64,000 bases of DNA, taken from Haliclona indistincta (Eukaryota; Porifera; Demospongiae; Haplosclerida; Chalinidae). The translations under genes were made by a program, and so were the position numbers. The notes beneath the pieces are model-generated. The model made no database searches and was not told the DNA's origin. It saw only the letters and a list, made by a program, of their open reading frames with translations. Location: positions 2,703,809 to 2,767,808 of the forward strand of contig OZ024788.1 of NCBI GenBank assembly GCA_964017065.1. The letters are read 5' to 3'. Position 1 is the stretch's first letter; each line of letters begins with the position of its first letter. Shown here one piece after another: positions 1-12,318 of the stretch.

Positions 1-1668
1 TGTGTTAGGCCATGTTTCTGATCACGACACCACCTTAGCCACGCCTGCTCTCTATGAAAATCACAAAGATATGTTTTTGTATTTGGAAAAACAGCCTCAA
101 CAGCAGAGAGCTCAGCCTCTGAGTAGTCAGACATAAAGTAACGAGGGCACCACTCAGGATTCCATTGTTTCAATACCTGCAAGGCCTCTGTGATGTTCTC
201 TGTAGTTTCACTTTGCGTAATGAATTCTGCTACCACAGAATATCCAACGTTTGTTCGAACGCAAATGAAAAAGAGAGCCAGCTCGTACTTTGTGGTCTTA
301 TAGGTGGCATCTATCAAGCTGATGGTATTACCATAACGAGCAAGCAAATTCTTTTGCCACTCGGTTTGATGTACCCATAGTAGTGTTTGCTGGTACCTGT
401 TGTCATCTTCTATTGCAGTAGTATCATCCACTCCATCATTTCCCTTGAAATTTCCATTTTCTTCTGTTGCAGATTTTGGCTCCTCTTTTCTATTCAGATC
501 TCTTTCCACTGTCTCCTCCAGGAAAGGACGAAAGAAATGCTTACTCTCAGGATCTGTAACCTTCCATTTGTCAATCTGAAGAGCGACATTCTCCTGGTCT
601 AAGCATGACAACTGTAGGGCCCTCTTGGCCATAAAGATGTGGTTTCTAAGGTCAGTGTCATGAGGGAAATATGCACGATCATTTGGGTTTGGTGGTGCTG
701 TTTCCTTACAGAGGTCAATCATGACATACTGGCGTAGAAGACTACGAACCTGAAGAAATTAAATATTATTACATTTACCTGTGTTCATGTTTGTGTGTGT
801 TCATGTGTAAGTCATGTATGTAGGTGTGTGTGTGCAGCTGTGTGTGTGTGTGTATGTGTGTAGAGGACAATAATAACATACCTGTTTGATCTCAGTTACA
901 CCTTCACTGACGATTTGCGCAAGCTTAGCTGCCACATCACTATTCATCCTTTGAGAATATCCAGCTACTCCAGTACCTGTTGAATGGCCATGGTGAGCCT
1001 CTTCTAAAGGCAATGATACATAGTACATAGTCACTGTCTGCACGGTCTCTGGAGCTTCTGTCAACTTCTGCTTCAGTTTCTTCATGGTCATTTCTTTTAT
1101 GATGCGTAAGGAAGTTGACTTCTCTGTTGGCAGTGCCTCAAACTCAGGAAACAGTTTGCACTTTTTAATAATAATGTGAGCATTGCATCCTATCTTCCTG
1201 GTACCTTGCAAGCAAACTCGGTGGCTTTTAGGCTTGCGTTCATGATAGTAGTGTGGACCAAAATGGCAGTCAAGTTGCTTTGTCTCCACTATTGAAAATG
1301 GTGTGTTATTCTTCTCCATGCCACCGTATTTCCAAAACAGCTTTGGAATCCTCTGAGGGAAGTAGAACATTATCAGTAGTACATTAACGTAACTGCGGGC
1401 ACTATGATAAATTCACACATTAATATTACCGTGTTCTCTCCAGTGTTCTCTTTATCTCTACCTCCATGGGACTGAGATCTTCGAGTTCCATAGCAGGTCA
1501 CAGTAGCTTTGCCATGGAGTGCTACCACTTTGTCAGCATCTGTGACCCATCCCTCATAGTACACTCCATTTCGTTTTAGACCTTCATTCCAATCTTCCGT
1601 TTTATACTAGATTTATACAACAAAGGCCATGATCTTTTCAAATATTCACAGACAGAATATACCTCCAT
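1..1668 (-). CDS. MULE-transposase-domain protein (CARF/ZSWIM-like), 3' end beyond window
   Basis: Spliced gene read leftwards: complement of join(<1..749, 882..1352, 1430..1606, 1663..1668), all junctions GT-AG and in frame. Exon 1 supplies only ATG GAG. The N-terminal part (MEYKTEDWNEG...) leads to a Cys/His-containing segment (CHFGPHYYHERKPKSHRVC) that resembles calcium-responsive transcription factor (CARF)-like proteins. The last visible exon holds a MULE-type DDE domain: ISLIDATYKTTKYELALFF, then SDYSEAEL and YLCDFHREQAW. MULE-domain genes of this type are common in sponges and cnidarians, both as transposases and as domesticated genes. Several introns and the lack of visible terminal repeats favour a host-like gene, but the 3' end is missing. 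The intron at 750-881 holds a GT/AC microsatellite. The domain call is firm; whether it is domesticated is open. Confidence 0.75.
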
Positions 1669-1858
1669 TCTCAGAATCGAAACTGCACTGTGTGTACGTG
1701 TAGTAACAGGCGAGACTTCAATTTAGTGCTAGAGCTAGAAGTACTGTACTACTAGTACCAAACCAGATATGCAGCGGGTGAAATTCCCGCCAAAGCAATC
1801 AATGAATATTAATTATCATGACGTAATCCGTTTCAAAACGGGTGAACTTAGTGAATCC

Positions 1859-2212
1859 TAGTCTAGCAGCTAACCCTCCCGCCTACTGATAATTGGATGG
1901 ACGGCGGAGAGGGTCTAGCAAACATTGCCATTCATTGATTTTTAATGAATAATAATGAAGTAAACCGCGTTACGATTAGCTGGGCGTTACCTCCAACCGC
2001 GTGTATACACTGCTTCTAGTTCAGCTGCATGTTTAATCATATTCATAATAATAACAAAGCCACGAAGAATGAATATCATTTTCCTCTGGGAGGAAAATGA
2101 TATTCATTACGAATCTGATTGGTCAGTTGAAAACTATGAATGGCAATGTTTGCTAGACCCTCTCCGCCGTCCATCCAATTATCAGTAGGCGGGAGGGTTA
2201 GCTGCTAGACTA
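1859..2212. mobile_element. 354-bp MITE with perfect 77-bp TIRs and 9-bp TSD
   Basis: Arms 1859-1935 and 2136-2212 are exact reverse complements over 77 bp. The 9-bp direct repeat AGTGAATCC flanks the element at 1850-1858 and 2213-2221. A second 19-bp inverted repeat (2068-2086 and 2090-2108) sits inside. Long TIRs plus a 9-bp target duplication are typical of non-autonomous Mutator-like elements. Arm identity implies recent mobility. It lies about 190 bp upstream of the MULE-domain gene start. Confidence 0.88.
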
Positions 2213-2314
2213 AGTGAATCCCTCCGCCACTCATACGCGCGCGCACGCCGATTGGTTATGTAGTTTGCGTCACTAGTGACGCAATCGCGCGCGGAATTAA
2301 TGAATAACGTCTAT

Positions 2315-3148
2315 CATAGATACAGTATACCAACAGGGATTAGCAACGCCAATACATTTTGTATTACGAGCTGATTTACATCCTCGTTACGGGTTAAATA
2401 TTAACCGTTGCCTTGCAACGAGCTCGTTGCTAAGCTAGCTCTTGACGACCGTGCTAAAAAGAGTCACTGGCTCGGCACGTTGTCGAGCTCTGGTGATTGA
2501 CTAGTACGTTCTGTCTACACTTTGATAGTAAAGGCGACTTGAGTACTGTTTCGTTTTGATCGCTAACCGGCGAAGCCGTTGTTGGTTGCAGGACGAGCGT
2601 TGTAAAACGCTAACAAACAGTTTGTTTACTCTGTTGAAAAGTGGTTCTGTACCCGTTACTAGTTTTTAGTTGTGCTTCAGTCCATTCTTTGCTGATAACA
2701 TGTTAGTTCGTACATGTCCTCGTGAGAATAGCGCATTTTCTATTCTCGATCTCACACCGTATAGCGCTGTCGCACGAGACAAACTAAGGCGTTCAGCCCT
2801 ACGGTACGGGTCTTTCTGTACCTCTTCTGACAATAGAAACACTCTGGCTGATCTTGTTTTCAGTTTATCCTCGAGAAGAAAGGCCGTTCTATGAGAATAA
2901 CTGTGCTGAAAGAAGATCTTGCTTTTAACATTTGTTTTCTCGTGCTTTGAATCCTTCGTTGTACTGACAATTTTCCTGCCTTCGCGTTACAGCAGTCCTA
3001 CCCACACACGCGATTTGTCAAGCCATGCTATTTGGCGGGCACTACTCTTCGCACGCTGTGCTCTAACACGTTGGAAATTTAACCCGTAACACGGATGTAG
3101 TTGAAATTCCTGTCCGTTGCTAATCCCTGTGAGTATATTGTATCTATG
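2315..3148. mobile_element. MITE-like element, imperfect TIRs, 7-bp TSD
   Basis: The ends at 2315 (CATAGATACAGTATAC) and 3148 are inverted copies over about 34 bp, continuing to an ACAGGGATTAGCAACG core. A second inner matching block (TTACGGGTTAAAT) lies near 2380-2400 and 3073-3090. CGTCTAT occurs at both 2308-2314 and 3149-3155, a 7-bp target duplication. I see no convincing coding sequence inside. Confidence 0.7.
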
Positions 3149-3152
3149 CGTC

Positions 3153-4279
3153 TATAGACCCTTCGCGAAATGACGTAATAATTTTACCGCGAGCGCGCGA
3201 AACTTGACTGGTTGGCAGAAGCTGCATCGTCAGTGCAATGGCTGCGAGCTGTAGCGCTGTAAACTGTTCCGTGATACTTGAAAGTAAGTGGCGTGAGTTC
3301 ACACTAACGAGTAGCAGAGACGGGCGTGCATAAAAGCTGTTTCGAGAGCAAAGCGGTCCCGTCGGCCGTGTTTATTCACTGGACTACTGACTGGCCATTT
3401 TAGCAGAATAGAAAGCAAATCGGATAGAGCCTACACCTCGCAAGCATGTCTTGTACGTTGCTTTGGCTAAACAAAGTCAGAAGAACCTGGTGAATTGATC
3501 GAGCTACAAGAAATGCAGTGATAGTGCGCCTCGCGAGTCTAGATCGATGTCACGCCTACTTGGTTACTCCCCTCAGAAACAGAGCAAGCAAAGAGCCTGT
3601 GGATAATCGTTACAGCAAACAGTGGCACTCCTGAGACCATTGGTAAGTCTAAACATCTGCGCAAGGTGGCTTCATGAGCTCCAGCANNNNNNNNNNNNNN
3701 NNNNNNNNNNNNNNNNNNNNNNNNNNNNNNNNNNNNNNNNNNNNNNNNNNNNNNNNNNNNNNNNNNNNNNNNNNNNNNNNNNNNNNNNNNNNNNNNNNNN
3801 NNNNNNNNNNNNNNNNNNNNNNNNNNNNNNNNNNNNNNNNNNNNNNNNNNNNNNNNNNNNNNNNNNNNNNNNNNNNNNNNNNNNNNGATCTAGACTCGCG
3901 AGGCGCACTATCACTGCATTTCTTGTAGCTCGATCAATTCACCAGGTTCTTCTGACTTTGTTTAGCCAAAGCAACGTACAAGACATGCTTGCGAGGTGTA
4001 GGCTCTATCCGATTTGCTTTCTATCCTGCTAAAATGGCCAGTCAGTAGTCCAGTGAATAAACACGGCCGACGGGACCGCTTTGCTCTCGAGACAGCTTTT
4101 ATGCACGCCCGTCTCTGCTACTCGTTAGTGTGAACTCACGCCACTTACTTTCAAGTATCACGGAACAGTTTACAGCGCAACAGCTCGCAGCCATTGCACT
4201 GACGATGCAGCTTCTGCCAACCAGTCAAGTTTCGCGCGCTCGCGGTAAAATTATTACGTCATTTCGCGAAGGGTCTATA
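3153..4279. repeat. Long inverted repeat (about 394-bp arms) around assembly gap
   Basis: 3153-3546 and 3887-4279 are reverse complements with only a few mismatches, both ending in TATAGACCCTTCGCG. The right arm starts at the first base after the N run. The left side carries 140 further bases (3547-3686) before the gap. This is either a long-TIR or foldback element or a palindromic assembly artefact. It directly abuts the element to its left. Confidence 0.75.
3687..3886. other. Assembly gap (200 N)
   Basis: An unbroken run of 200 N separates the two inverted arms. The round size suggests a placeholder gap of unknown true length. Confidence 0.99.
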
Positions 4280-4607
4280 CACAACCGTGTTGAACAGTGG
4301 ACGTCTATACAGTATACTGCAAGCGTTGTAGAGCTGTGAAGTTGCCTACCTGTACCATGCTAGCGAACGGCGACAAGGCTTTGCAGTTCAGAGCGAAGGA
4401 AGCAGACGTTCAAGGCGCTCCAATAGGAGTCGTTTTCAGTACCACAGACGCTACTGGGACTAGTAGAAACTGTGCAAGAAGACGCACAGTGAACTATGAT
4501 CCAAGGTGACCTTCACGGAACGGAGCGGTTGTCATTAGCAACCCGTTATATTAATCGTGTTACATTACAAGTAAATCGTGTTCTGTGCATAAACGTAATT
4601 CCGTGTG

Positions 4608-7600
4608 ATGTCCTTTATTTCTGGTAATGACCGCTTCTCCAGCCGAGCAGCATAAAAACACAATCTTACTGTTATAATATTATTTCTATTAATGTAGATA
4701 CTGCGAAGACAAAATTTTCTACAGTGAAGGAGCACATCAAGCAGCAAGGTAGTGTGGATGTGCTCTCACTCAAGTCGTATCTTATCGGTCCTTCTCGTGT
4801 TGGTAAAACTACCACCTTACGTCGTCTCACAAGAAAAATAGATCACTTGTCACCCGATGAGATCGTTCCTAGCACAGGCATTGAAGCTCCTTTGACAGTA
4901 CAGCTGTATCATGATACTGAGCAATCATCTGTACTCATATCGGAAGGATGGCATAGTCAAGGGTTGAATGAGCAGTGTCGAGCAATATGTGGTCGTGTAC
5001 TCAATAGTCCAATTCCACCACCCTCCACTAGTGCTTCTGAATCAAAGAGTAGCTTGTCTTTTTCAAGAAAACCATTCTCCCTGTTTAAGAGTGGGACCAG
5101 GAATACTAAACCTAGAGATCGACTACCGTCACCCTCCAATTCGAAACCAACTCTTTTGACTGACCAACAAGATGACATCAATGCACAAGATGAGATCACT
5201 TCTGCACTTACTTCATTAGTCAAAAAAGACAATTGGAAGACTATCCAGAAGTTCTTGAAAGAATTAAAATACTTCACTTTTATCCACATACTTGACATTG
5301 GAGGACAACCAGAATTTCATGAGATTCTACCACTCCTACTGCACGGTCATGCACTAAACCTAATCTTTCTTAACATTTCGCAAGACCTGGACTCTCCCTA
5401 CACAGTGATCTACAGGGGTGAGGATAGTGGGTCCAGTTCCATACAGTATGAGTCTGAATTCACTGTTAGAGAGATCATCCTGCGTGCCCTTCACAGCATC
5501 TCATCACTTCAATCAAATACGAGCTATAGCAGGCCAGCAGCCATACTTGTTGGCACTCATCTTGACAAGTGTAGTGAGGAAGATGTGCTTGCTCTAGAAC
5601 AATCCATTCAAGACACCTTTTCCAATTTTATCAAAGACAGTGTTCTTTGCCCAGTCAGTAAGCCAGGAAAGAAGAAGAGGTACATACATCTGTTAGACAA
5701 TGTCAGCGGAGACTCCAGCGACATAGAGGAATTGCGTGAACTGATTGCAACTATTGTTCACAATCGATTTGAGTCTGAGCCAGTCCCTACAGCTACTTTA
5801 CTGCTGCATCTGATTCTTCGCATGAAATTCGACCCCACTCCAGGATGGTGCAGCTTGGAGGAGTGTGTAGAGATAGCAGGGCATTGTGGCATCTCCAGAG
5901 AAGACCTCACCAAAGAGGGTGGTATCCTCCAGTACCTTCATGACAGGTTTGGTACTATCCTCCATTACCGTCTACCAAACCAGGAGATTGGTCAGTATGG
6001 TTTAAAGATTAGTCAGCGGGTCATTGTAAACACTAATCTCATCATGCGCCCACCAGTGGAGCTCTTTGTGACTGCATTTGGTGCTATAAAAAGTGAACAA
6101 GAAACAGCTGAGACAATGCGTCGTACAGGAGAGATTCCTCATCGTCTGATGAAGAAGGTGTGTCGTTCCAGAGACAGCCAGTCAGCTACCAATGAAATTC
6201 CTATTGACGAGATAGTAGAACTACTCAAGTCGCGATATATTCTCTATGAAAATGCCCAATTGGATAGTGAAAAGCATTTCTATTTTCTACCCTGCCTTCT
6301 TTATCCTGATCACGATATCCACAAGCAATCTCAAGACCCCAGCCACCTAAGTAGTCTCACCTATCCTCCCATCCTGCTCATACCAGAGACAGGATATGTT
6401 CCTCTTGGACCGTTTCCAGCCACAGTAGTCAAATTGTCTCAAAGTGATCACTGGATGCTGGCTGAGAGCCCACGATTTCGAAATCGAATTCGCTTTTACT
6501 TTCGACTCCCGAAACAGCGAACACTAGATGTTGAGTTGCGTACTCTCTCCACACATCTTGAGTTTCGTATTTGCCACGATGCTTCCTCTAAGCTGATCAA
6601 CCCTCGTTCGATCCCTGAATGCCTTCGTAAGCTAAGAACAGTCTTCGATGAAGTATTATCATTTTATCCTCACACAAGAAGAATGAGATGGGACTTTGGG
6701 TTCTACTGTCCTCACGCTATAAAATCAGGTCAATGCCCTCATCCTGCTCGTTGCAGTACAATGGATGAACCACAAGACGTGATTTGTTCTCAACTTAATT
6801 GTAAAAATGGACCAGTTGATCTGGAGGATAAACACAAGTGCTGGTTTATTGTGAGTTACATGTTTAGTTACACTTAGCACATTGATTCCATAGCTTGATT
6901 AATAACCAGGATTACATGGTTTGTGTATCATGCGTGTTTTTAATTTTCTCGTTGTTTATACAGGAAATAATTCTTCAACAAACAAAATATAAAGCTAAAT
7001 CTGCAAGTTCTGATCTGCTAGAAGAAATTCCACTAAGAGACGGTACTAGCTTTGTTTATTTTCTCTATGATGACCTTTAATTGTTTTAAGTTGATTGTGC
7101 AGCGATATTCCTGTGCATTTGTTTACCTATGTTGTGTGTGAGCCTTCTGTTCACTGTAGCCTTTTGTGATCCCTCCCTTAAGAAAGCATGTACCAGCTTA
7201 TGAGGAAGAGCCACCCCTACCAAGGGCCTTGCCCCTTCCTATGAATGAACAAGGCATTTTGATTTTAAGCCAAAATAATATTTATTTTGACCAACTTCCT
7301 AATCGTCTAGTTGCTAGTTTGTGTTTTCAAGACAACATACAGTGTGAGAATATCAAGCTAATTATTGTCTGTGCATAAATCCATAGTCTCAGTATAATTA
7401 TGTTTGCATTTGCAAGCCATAAGCAAGGGTTTTGACAGAGCACATGGCATGTGCTTCAAGCTTAGGTATATGGCTATATGTCAACGATAGATGTGTTTAT
7501 GCCTTGTCACGTAGGCGTTTACACAAAAATGATAACTTGAAAATGCAGCTCAAAGTGGAATTTTTTGTAAATGATAGCTTTCAACGTGTAAACACCAAAA

Positions 7601-9700
7601 ATGAATACAAATTTTATGTACGAGCGTACCTCAGCCTTTATCCTTACAGACAATGCTATAGCAATAGTCCTGAAACGCCATCTATCAGTAAAAACTTGCA
7701 TTTTCTTGGTTGATTCGAGCATACAAGCGAGTACCAGTGCACTCGCCTAAAATGCCACACCCACATTCCAATGGCATAATTAGCTTTCGCTGGCAGAACC
7801 GCAGAACCGAGGGCAAAACGGCACCATGTAAATGCTGCAGTGAATCTGCACATTAATTTTATCCGGTTTTTTATGATCGTTTATGTATAAACGGGGCCTA
7901 GGCCACATAAATTAAATTTTCTGTTTCTGGTCTCCCTTGCTGGTCAATTTTTGAAGATCAATGTAAATGTTTTTGTAATATAATCGTCTATCTTGTCAAC
8001 GTTCATGGTCCGTGGTAGTCAATTTATTGACCCTAAATATACCTTAAAATGAACAATGCCTATGTAGAATAACATGTAGCTACTTACTTACAATGTAGTT
8101 TAATTTAAAAAATAAGCAGCCTGGTTGCCTGGTCATTTTATTCAACTTGTTGGACCAGAAACAGAAAATTAACTTTGTGTGGCCCTAAGTGTACTATAAT
8201 CAGCATGCCATATCTGCTGAAAATTGTTATTGAAATTGGAATCATTTTTCTAGATCCTCCTAAAGTGGATCAGCTTCTTGAACTAACAACTCCTGTCACC
8301 GATAAATGGGAAATACTTGGTGTAAAGTTGGGTCTTGAAGTGCCTATATTGGATGATATTCGTGTTACCCATTATGCTAGTGGAGTGGATGTATGCAAGA
8401 TGCACATGTTCAAAAAGTGGCTGAATAAATGTCCTGAAGCTTCTTGCGACACTGTAATCAATGCCTTGAAAGAAATGAAATACAATGTAGCAGCTAAAGT
8501 TATTCAAGATGGCAGGCATCAGAGCTCAGGTATAAATTGGATAGTTGTGTAAACATACTCACTCCAACACAATATCATTTTGATAGTCAGTTATCATAGG
8601 CAATGTAATAACTTTTATTAGACCTGTTTATTTTATTAGGTGATTATGAGGATAGATCCCCATATACAAGTAGAAGTAGTAGAAAGCAGAGACGAGGTAT
8701 AATTTCTGCACATGTAACTCTTACTAGACCTGATTCTTCTTTTTTTATTTAGGTGATCATGAGGATAGATCCCCATCTACAAGTAGAAGTAGAAGAAAGC
8801 ACAGACGAGGTAATTACTGCACATGCATGTAACTCTTACTAGACCTGAAATATTTGTTTATTTAGGTGATTATGAGGATAGATCCCCATCTACAAGTACA
8901 AGTAGTAGAAAGCAGAGACGAAGTAATTACTGCACATGTAACTCTTATTAGACCTGAAACCTTTTGTTTGTTTAGGTGATTATGAGGATAGATCCTCATA
9001 TACAAGTACAAGTAGTAGAAAGCACAGACGAGGTAATTACTGCTCATGTAACTCTTACTAAACCTGAAATCTTTGTTTATTTAGGAGATCATGAGGATAG
9101 ATCCTCATCTAAAAGTAGAAGTAGAAGAAAGCACAGACGAGGTAATTACTGTACATGTAACTCTTACTAGACCTGAAATCTTTGTTTATTTAGGTGATTA
9201 TGAGGATAGATCCCCACCTTCAAGTAGAAGTAGTAGAAAGCAGAGACGAGGTAATTACTCCACATGTAACTCTTACCATAGATACAGTAAACCAAGTATA
9301 AAAGTCTCAAGTATCCCTACATCAGCGGCTTGAGGAGGAGTCGCACTCCGATGAAGTAATTGACGGTTGTAAATAAGCTAGCTGTATTTTGGAGGACTCA
9401 GTCCGATTAAGTAATTGACAATTGTAAAAGGTATATATAGGAAGAGGATTCCGCATTCGTTGCAGGTCGTCGCAGCAAGCCGTTGATGTAGGGATACTTG
9501 GGGGTTTTACTATTGCAAGCATCATCCCATCTTGATCTTTTACTTTTGCAAGCGTCATCCCTACACTTTTTAGTTTTTTATTTATTAAATTTTTTTCTTT
9601 AAAAAATTAAATAATTATGAGTTATATTCATCATACTAATTCTGTTCATGTAGCTGATTGTGATGACGAATTACACTCTCCCAAGAAACAAAAACGATAG
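4608..9700 (+). CDS. Roc-COR GTPase with Death domain and RS-rich micro-exon tail (gene 1)
   Basis: Model join(4608..4623, 4698..6850, 6964..7042, 8254..8529, six 57-nt exons 8640..9250, 9654..9700); total 2913 nt, 970 codons plus TAG, every junction in phase. The 16-nt first exon reads MSFIS. A GTPase domain follows: P-loop GPSRVGKTT at about residues 36-44, switch II DIGGQPEF near 205, and THLDK near 292 in the NKxD position. A COR-like region (from about residue 370) and a Cys/His-rich end (FYCPH...CPHPARC...HKCWF) come next. The exon at 8254-8529 encodes a Death domain. The last exon ends SPKKQKR, NLS-like. Compared with gene 2 it lacks the N-terminal Death exons, and two tail mini-exons are deleted or frameshifted (around 7100 and 7162-7250). 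Probably a cytosolic or nuclear switch in death or immune signalling (inference). Confidence 0.85.
7899..8187. mobile_element. Short inverted-repeat element in gene 1 intron
   Basis: About 33-bp inverted arms at 7900-7932 and 8153-8186 share CCACA and TTTTCTGTTTCTGGTC with a few mismatches. The element sits in the intron just before the Death exon. I could not find a clear target duplication, so the ends are approximate. Confidence 0.55.
8640..9250 (+). repeat. Tandem array of six 57-nt symmetric micro-exons
   Basis: Exons at 8640-8696, 8753-8809, 8866-8922, 8976-9032, 9085-9141 and 9194-9250 are all exactly 57 nt, preceded by TTAG and followed by GT. All are phase 1 to phase 1, so any can be skipped without a frameshift. 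The period is 109-113 bp, and the short introns are copied with the exons. Each encodes about 19 residues such as DYEDRSPYTSRSSRKQRR: an acidic start followed by Ser/Arg and basic residues. Related single exons occur in gene 2 (40009-40071) and gene 3 (58590-58655). Confidence 0.85.
9308..9500. mobile_element. Small foldback element
   Basis: 25-bp inverted arms at 9308-9332 and 9476-9500 differ at one base (core TATCCCTACATCA). It lies in the last intron of gene 1. I could not define a target duplication. Confidence 0.6.
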
Positions 9701-12082
9701 ATGAAACACTGATACACTTTATGTACTGAAACTTTGTATAATTGTTTGATAAGTCATTTAGTAATCTTTGCTCTTATCAGTAGTCTGTACTTATCTTTAA
9801 TATCTACTGGTGTTCTGTGTGGATGGAAGGGATAGGCTGATAGTATGTGACGCCATCGATGACCCAGCTTCTGTACTCCCTCCACAATATACTGCTCCTC
9901 CTCTCGTGTGTAGGGTACACGTTCCCGTGGCAACTGCATGATAAGCATGAGCTATGAATTATGTAGACCAGTAGTGTATCATTGTTTACACTATTGTACT
10001 AACATGTATTAGCTTCTTCTATTGACTGACCTTGGTTGGATGAGTCACTGTTTTCATATCTTTCTTCCTTGGCTGTGTTCTCCTCTTCCTCTCAATGTCT
10101 GACTCATCTGATGGATAGTCAAATGGAGTCCGAACACGAGATGACGACTGAGTGTTTTTAACGTCACTGAGTGGCTGTCTCTTCTGTCTGGAGGTGCCGC
10201 AGTGAGTGGAGTGTGTTGGTACTGTCAGCTCATGGTCGCTGTGATCACTCGATGATGATTGTACAGAATATTCTTGATCTAGTTGATGATATCGCTCACG
10301 TTGTTGTCTCTGCATGTGATGGTATGCTTTCTGATGGTGCTTTAGTGGTTGGTGTGATTCTTGTTGCTGTCGTCTCTTGTGTTCTAGTAATGTCTGGTTG
10401 TGTAGTAGTTGCTTGGGTTGATGGTGTTGTTTGATCATTGACTGGTTTTGTTTTGGTTCATGATGTGATTCATGTTGATGCAGTGTCTTGTGTTGTTGGG
10501 TCATTGTCTGGTGTGGTAGATGCAGTGATGATCTCTGCTGCTGCTGTAGTAATGGCTGGTGTCTGTGAGATTGTGAGTGTAGTGGTGATGGTTGTATTAG
10601 TGATAGTTCCTCCAGCTCTTCTTGACTTGATGATGATAGTACATGAATTATTGGGTTCTGGTCTTCTTGATTTAGTGATGGTTGTGGTGAGTGCTGTTCT
10701 TGTTGACTAGATAATGATTGCTCATCTTGGCAGCTTGATGATGATGGATTAGTGGATAGCTCATCTTGATCTTGTAGTGTCTGCTGCTCTTGTGCTAGTA
10801 CTTGTTGATCTTGTTGCCCTAGAGGTGGCTGCTGTTCTTGGTCACCGTGTGATGGGTGGAGTTGCTCTCGAGGTAGCTGGCTGAATGATGGCTGCCGGAT
10901 AGCTTCAGGTGAGTGGGTTACAGTGATCAAAGGCATTCTCTTCCTCACGAACTCTGTCAGGTGACGGTGGTAGCGACAAGTGCCTGAGTCTCGGCTGAGA
11001 ATAGCTGCAGTGCATTTCTGCTGGTCACTGTCACATGAGCATTGATAGCATCACAACCAAGGCACTTGAATGCTGTTTTGTGCTTGCTCATTTCTTCCAC
11101 TTGTTGCCTCAGAATCAGATACTTCTCTTTCATTCTCTCGTTCTGTGTTCGTTCCTTTTGTAGCTGGCTCTGTAGCTGGCCCTGTCTGCTCACTAACTCT
11201 TCACGCTGCTTTGCTAGATTCTCTGTTTGTCTCTGTTCCTCGGTGAGTTGATCTTGTAACTGCTTCAATGTTTCTTGCTGCTTGTCTTTCTGGATCACTC
11301 CTCCTCCAATTCTCTGTGCTTTGCTCACCGCAATTTTACCAGTGCTTCTTTGATCAACCATTAATTCTCTTTCCTTATCAGATCCACTTTTCTCTCCACT
11401 GTTTTCACCTCTTTCCAAGCCTCCTTCAAGACATCTTTCTCCTTCTTGCATGCTCTTTTCTGTTCTTTCTTGTGTATTGTTTTCTCTTTTGCTCAATCGA
11501 GGGGTGTGATCAGGAGATGATGGTGATCGTTTTCTCTTCTCTTTGCCGACAAGGAACACTGTCTTGAGATTCTGAAGTGGCACAATGTTACCAGCGTCCA
11601 TTGTGCTAGTTAGCTCGAGCAGTGGATGCTCATCTGAGTGAGATTGCTGGGCATGGTCGCTACCTATCTCTTCTTTATTGAAGCAGTCTTTATGATCATC
11701 AGTTGCTTGTCTGTTCAGTTCTTGTTTTTTGTCCACCATATTGGTATCCAGCCAGTGCTTCACCTTATCTTCCACTGGTATACGTTTAGCATCCAACCCT
11801 TTTAGTATATTCTCGCAATCCAGTTCATTAGCTGCTTTCTCTACGGTAGCTTTCATTGTCTTTGTTTGTGGGCGGCAGTGTTCTATTGTTATTGGAGGTG
11901 TTTCGAATGGTTTCTTCATGATCGGAGTGAGACTACCAGATGAGCTGTCTGGAAGAGTCAGGTCTGTAGGAGGTGTGGCTGTGTGCACAATTGAGAGTGA
12001 AATTTTACTATTACCTGAAAAAAATTGTGCATAACGTACCTATTGGTTTGGTTCGCTCAGTACAGGTGTGTAATACATATGT

Positions 12083-12318
12083 GGTAGTCCCAGATAGAAA
12101 ACAGGCAAAAGTTCACATAGTTTGATTTTCAATACGCACGTTCACACGCCCCTTGCGAGTATGTTATAGCAAATTTGAGAGCTATGCGAAGTACATGAAC
12201 GAAGATACAGCTCGTACAATGCTGTCATTCACGTATTATAAATTTTAAAAATTACACAATTGAAAAAAAACAAAATCAAACTATGTGAACTTTTGCCTGT
12301 TTTCTATCTGGGACTACC
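12083..12318. mobile_element. 236-bp hAT-like MITE inside a TERB1a exon
   Basis: 47-bp inverted arms start GGTAGTCCCAGATAG at the left and end with its complement at the right. The direct repeat ACATATGT flanks it (12075-12082, 12319-12326). TERB1 copy b at about 45380 shows the same sequence with a single ACATATGT and no insert, which is an empty site. An 8-bp duplication fits a hAT-type element. Confidence 0.9.

Noticed and set aside
3622..4032. Open frames across the N run
   Set aside because: Unknown bases translate as X; there is no real coding evidence.
4357..4508. Possible first exon of gene 1 (MLANGDKALQ...)
   Set aside because: Its donor phase would put a stop in the Roc-COR exon; the 16-nt exon at 4608 fits phase and matches gene 2.
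8640..9250. CRISPR-like regularly spaced repeats
   Set aside because: Both repeat and spacer are conserved, units have splice sites and a coding frame, and the context is an animal gene.
10171..10710. Val-rich plus-strand frames opposite TERB1a (and 43485-44009 opposite TERB1b)
   Set aside because: Antisense shadows of the Gln/His-rich TERB1 exon.
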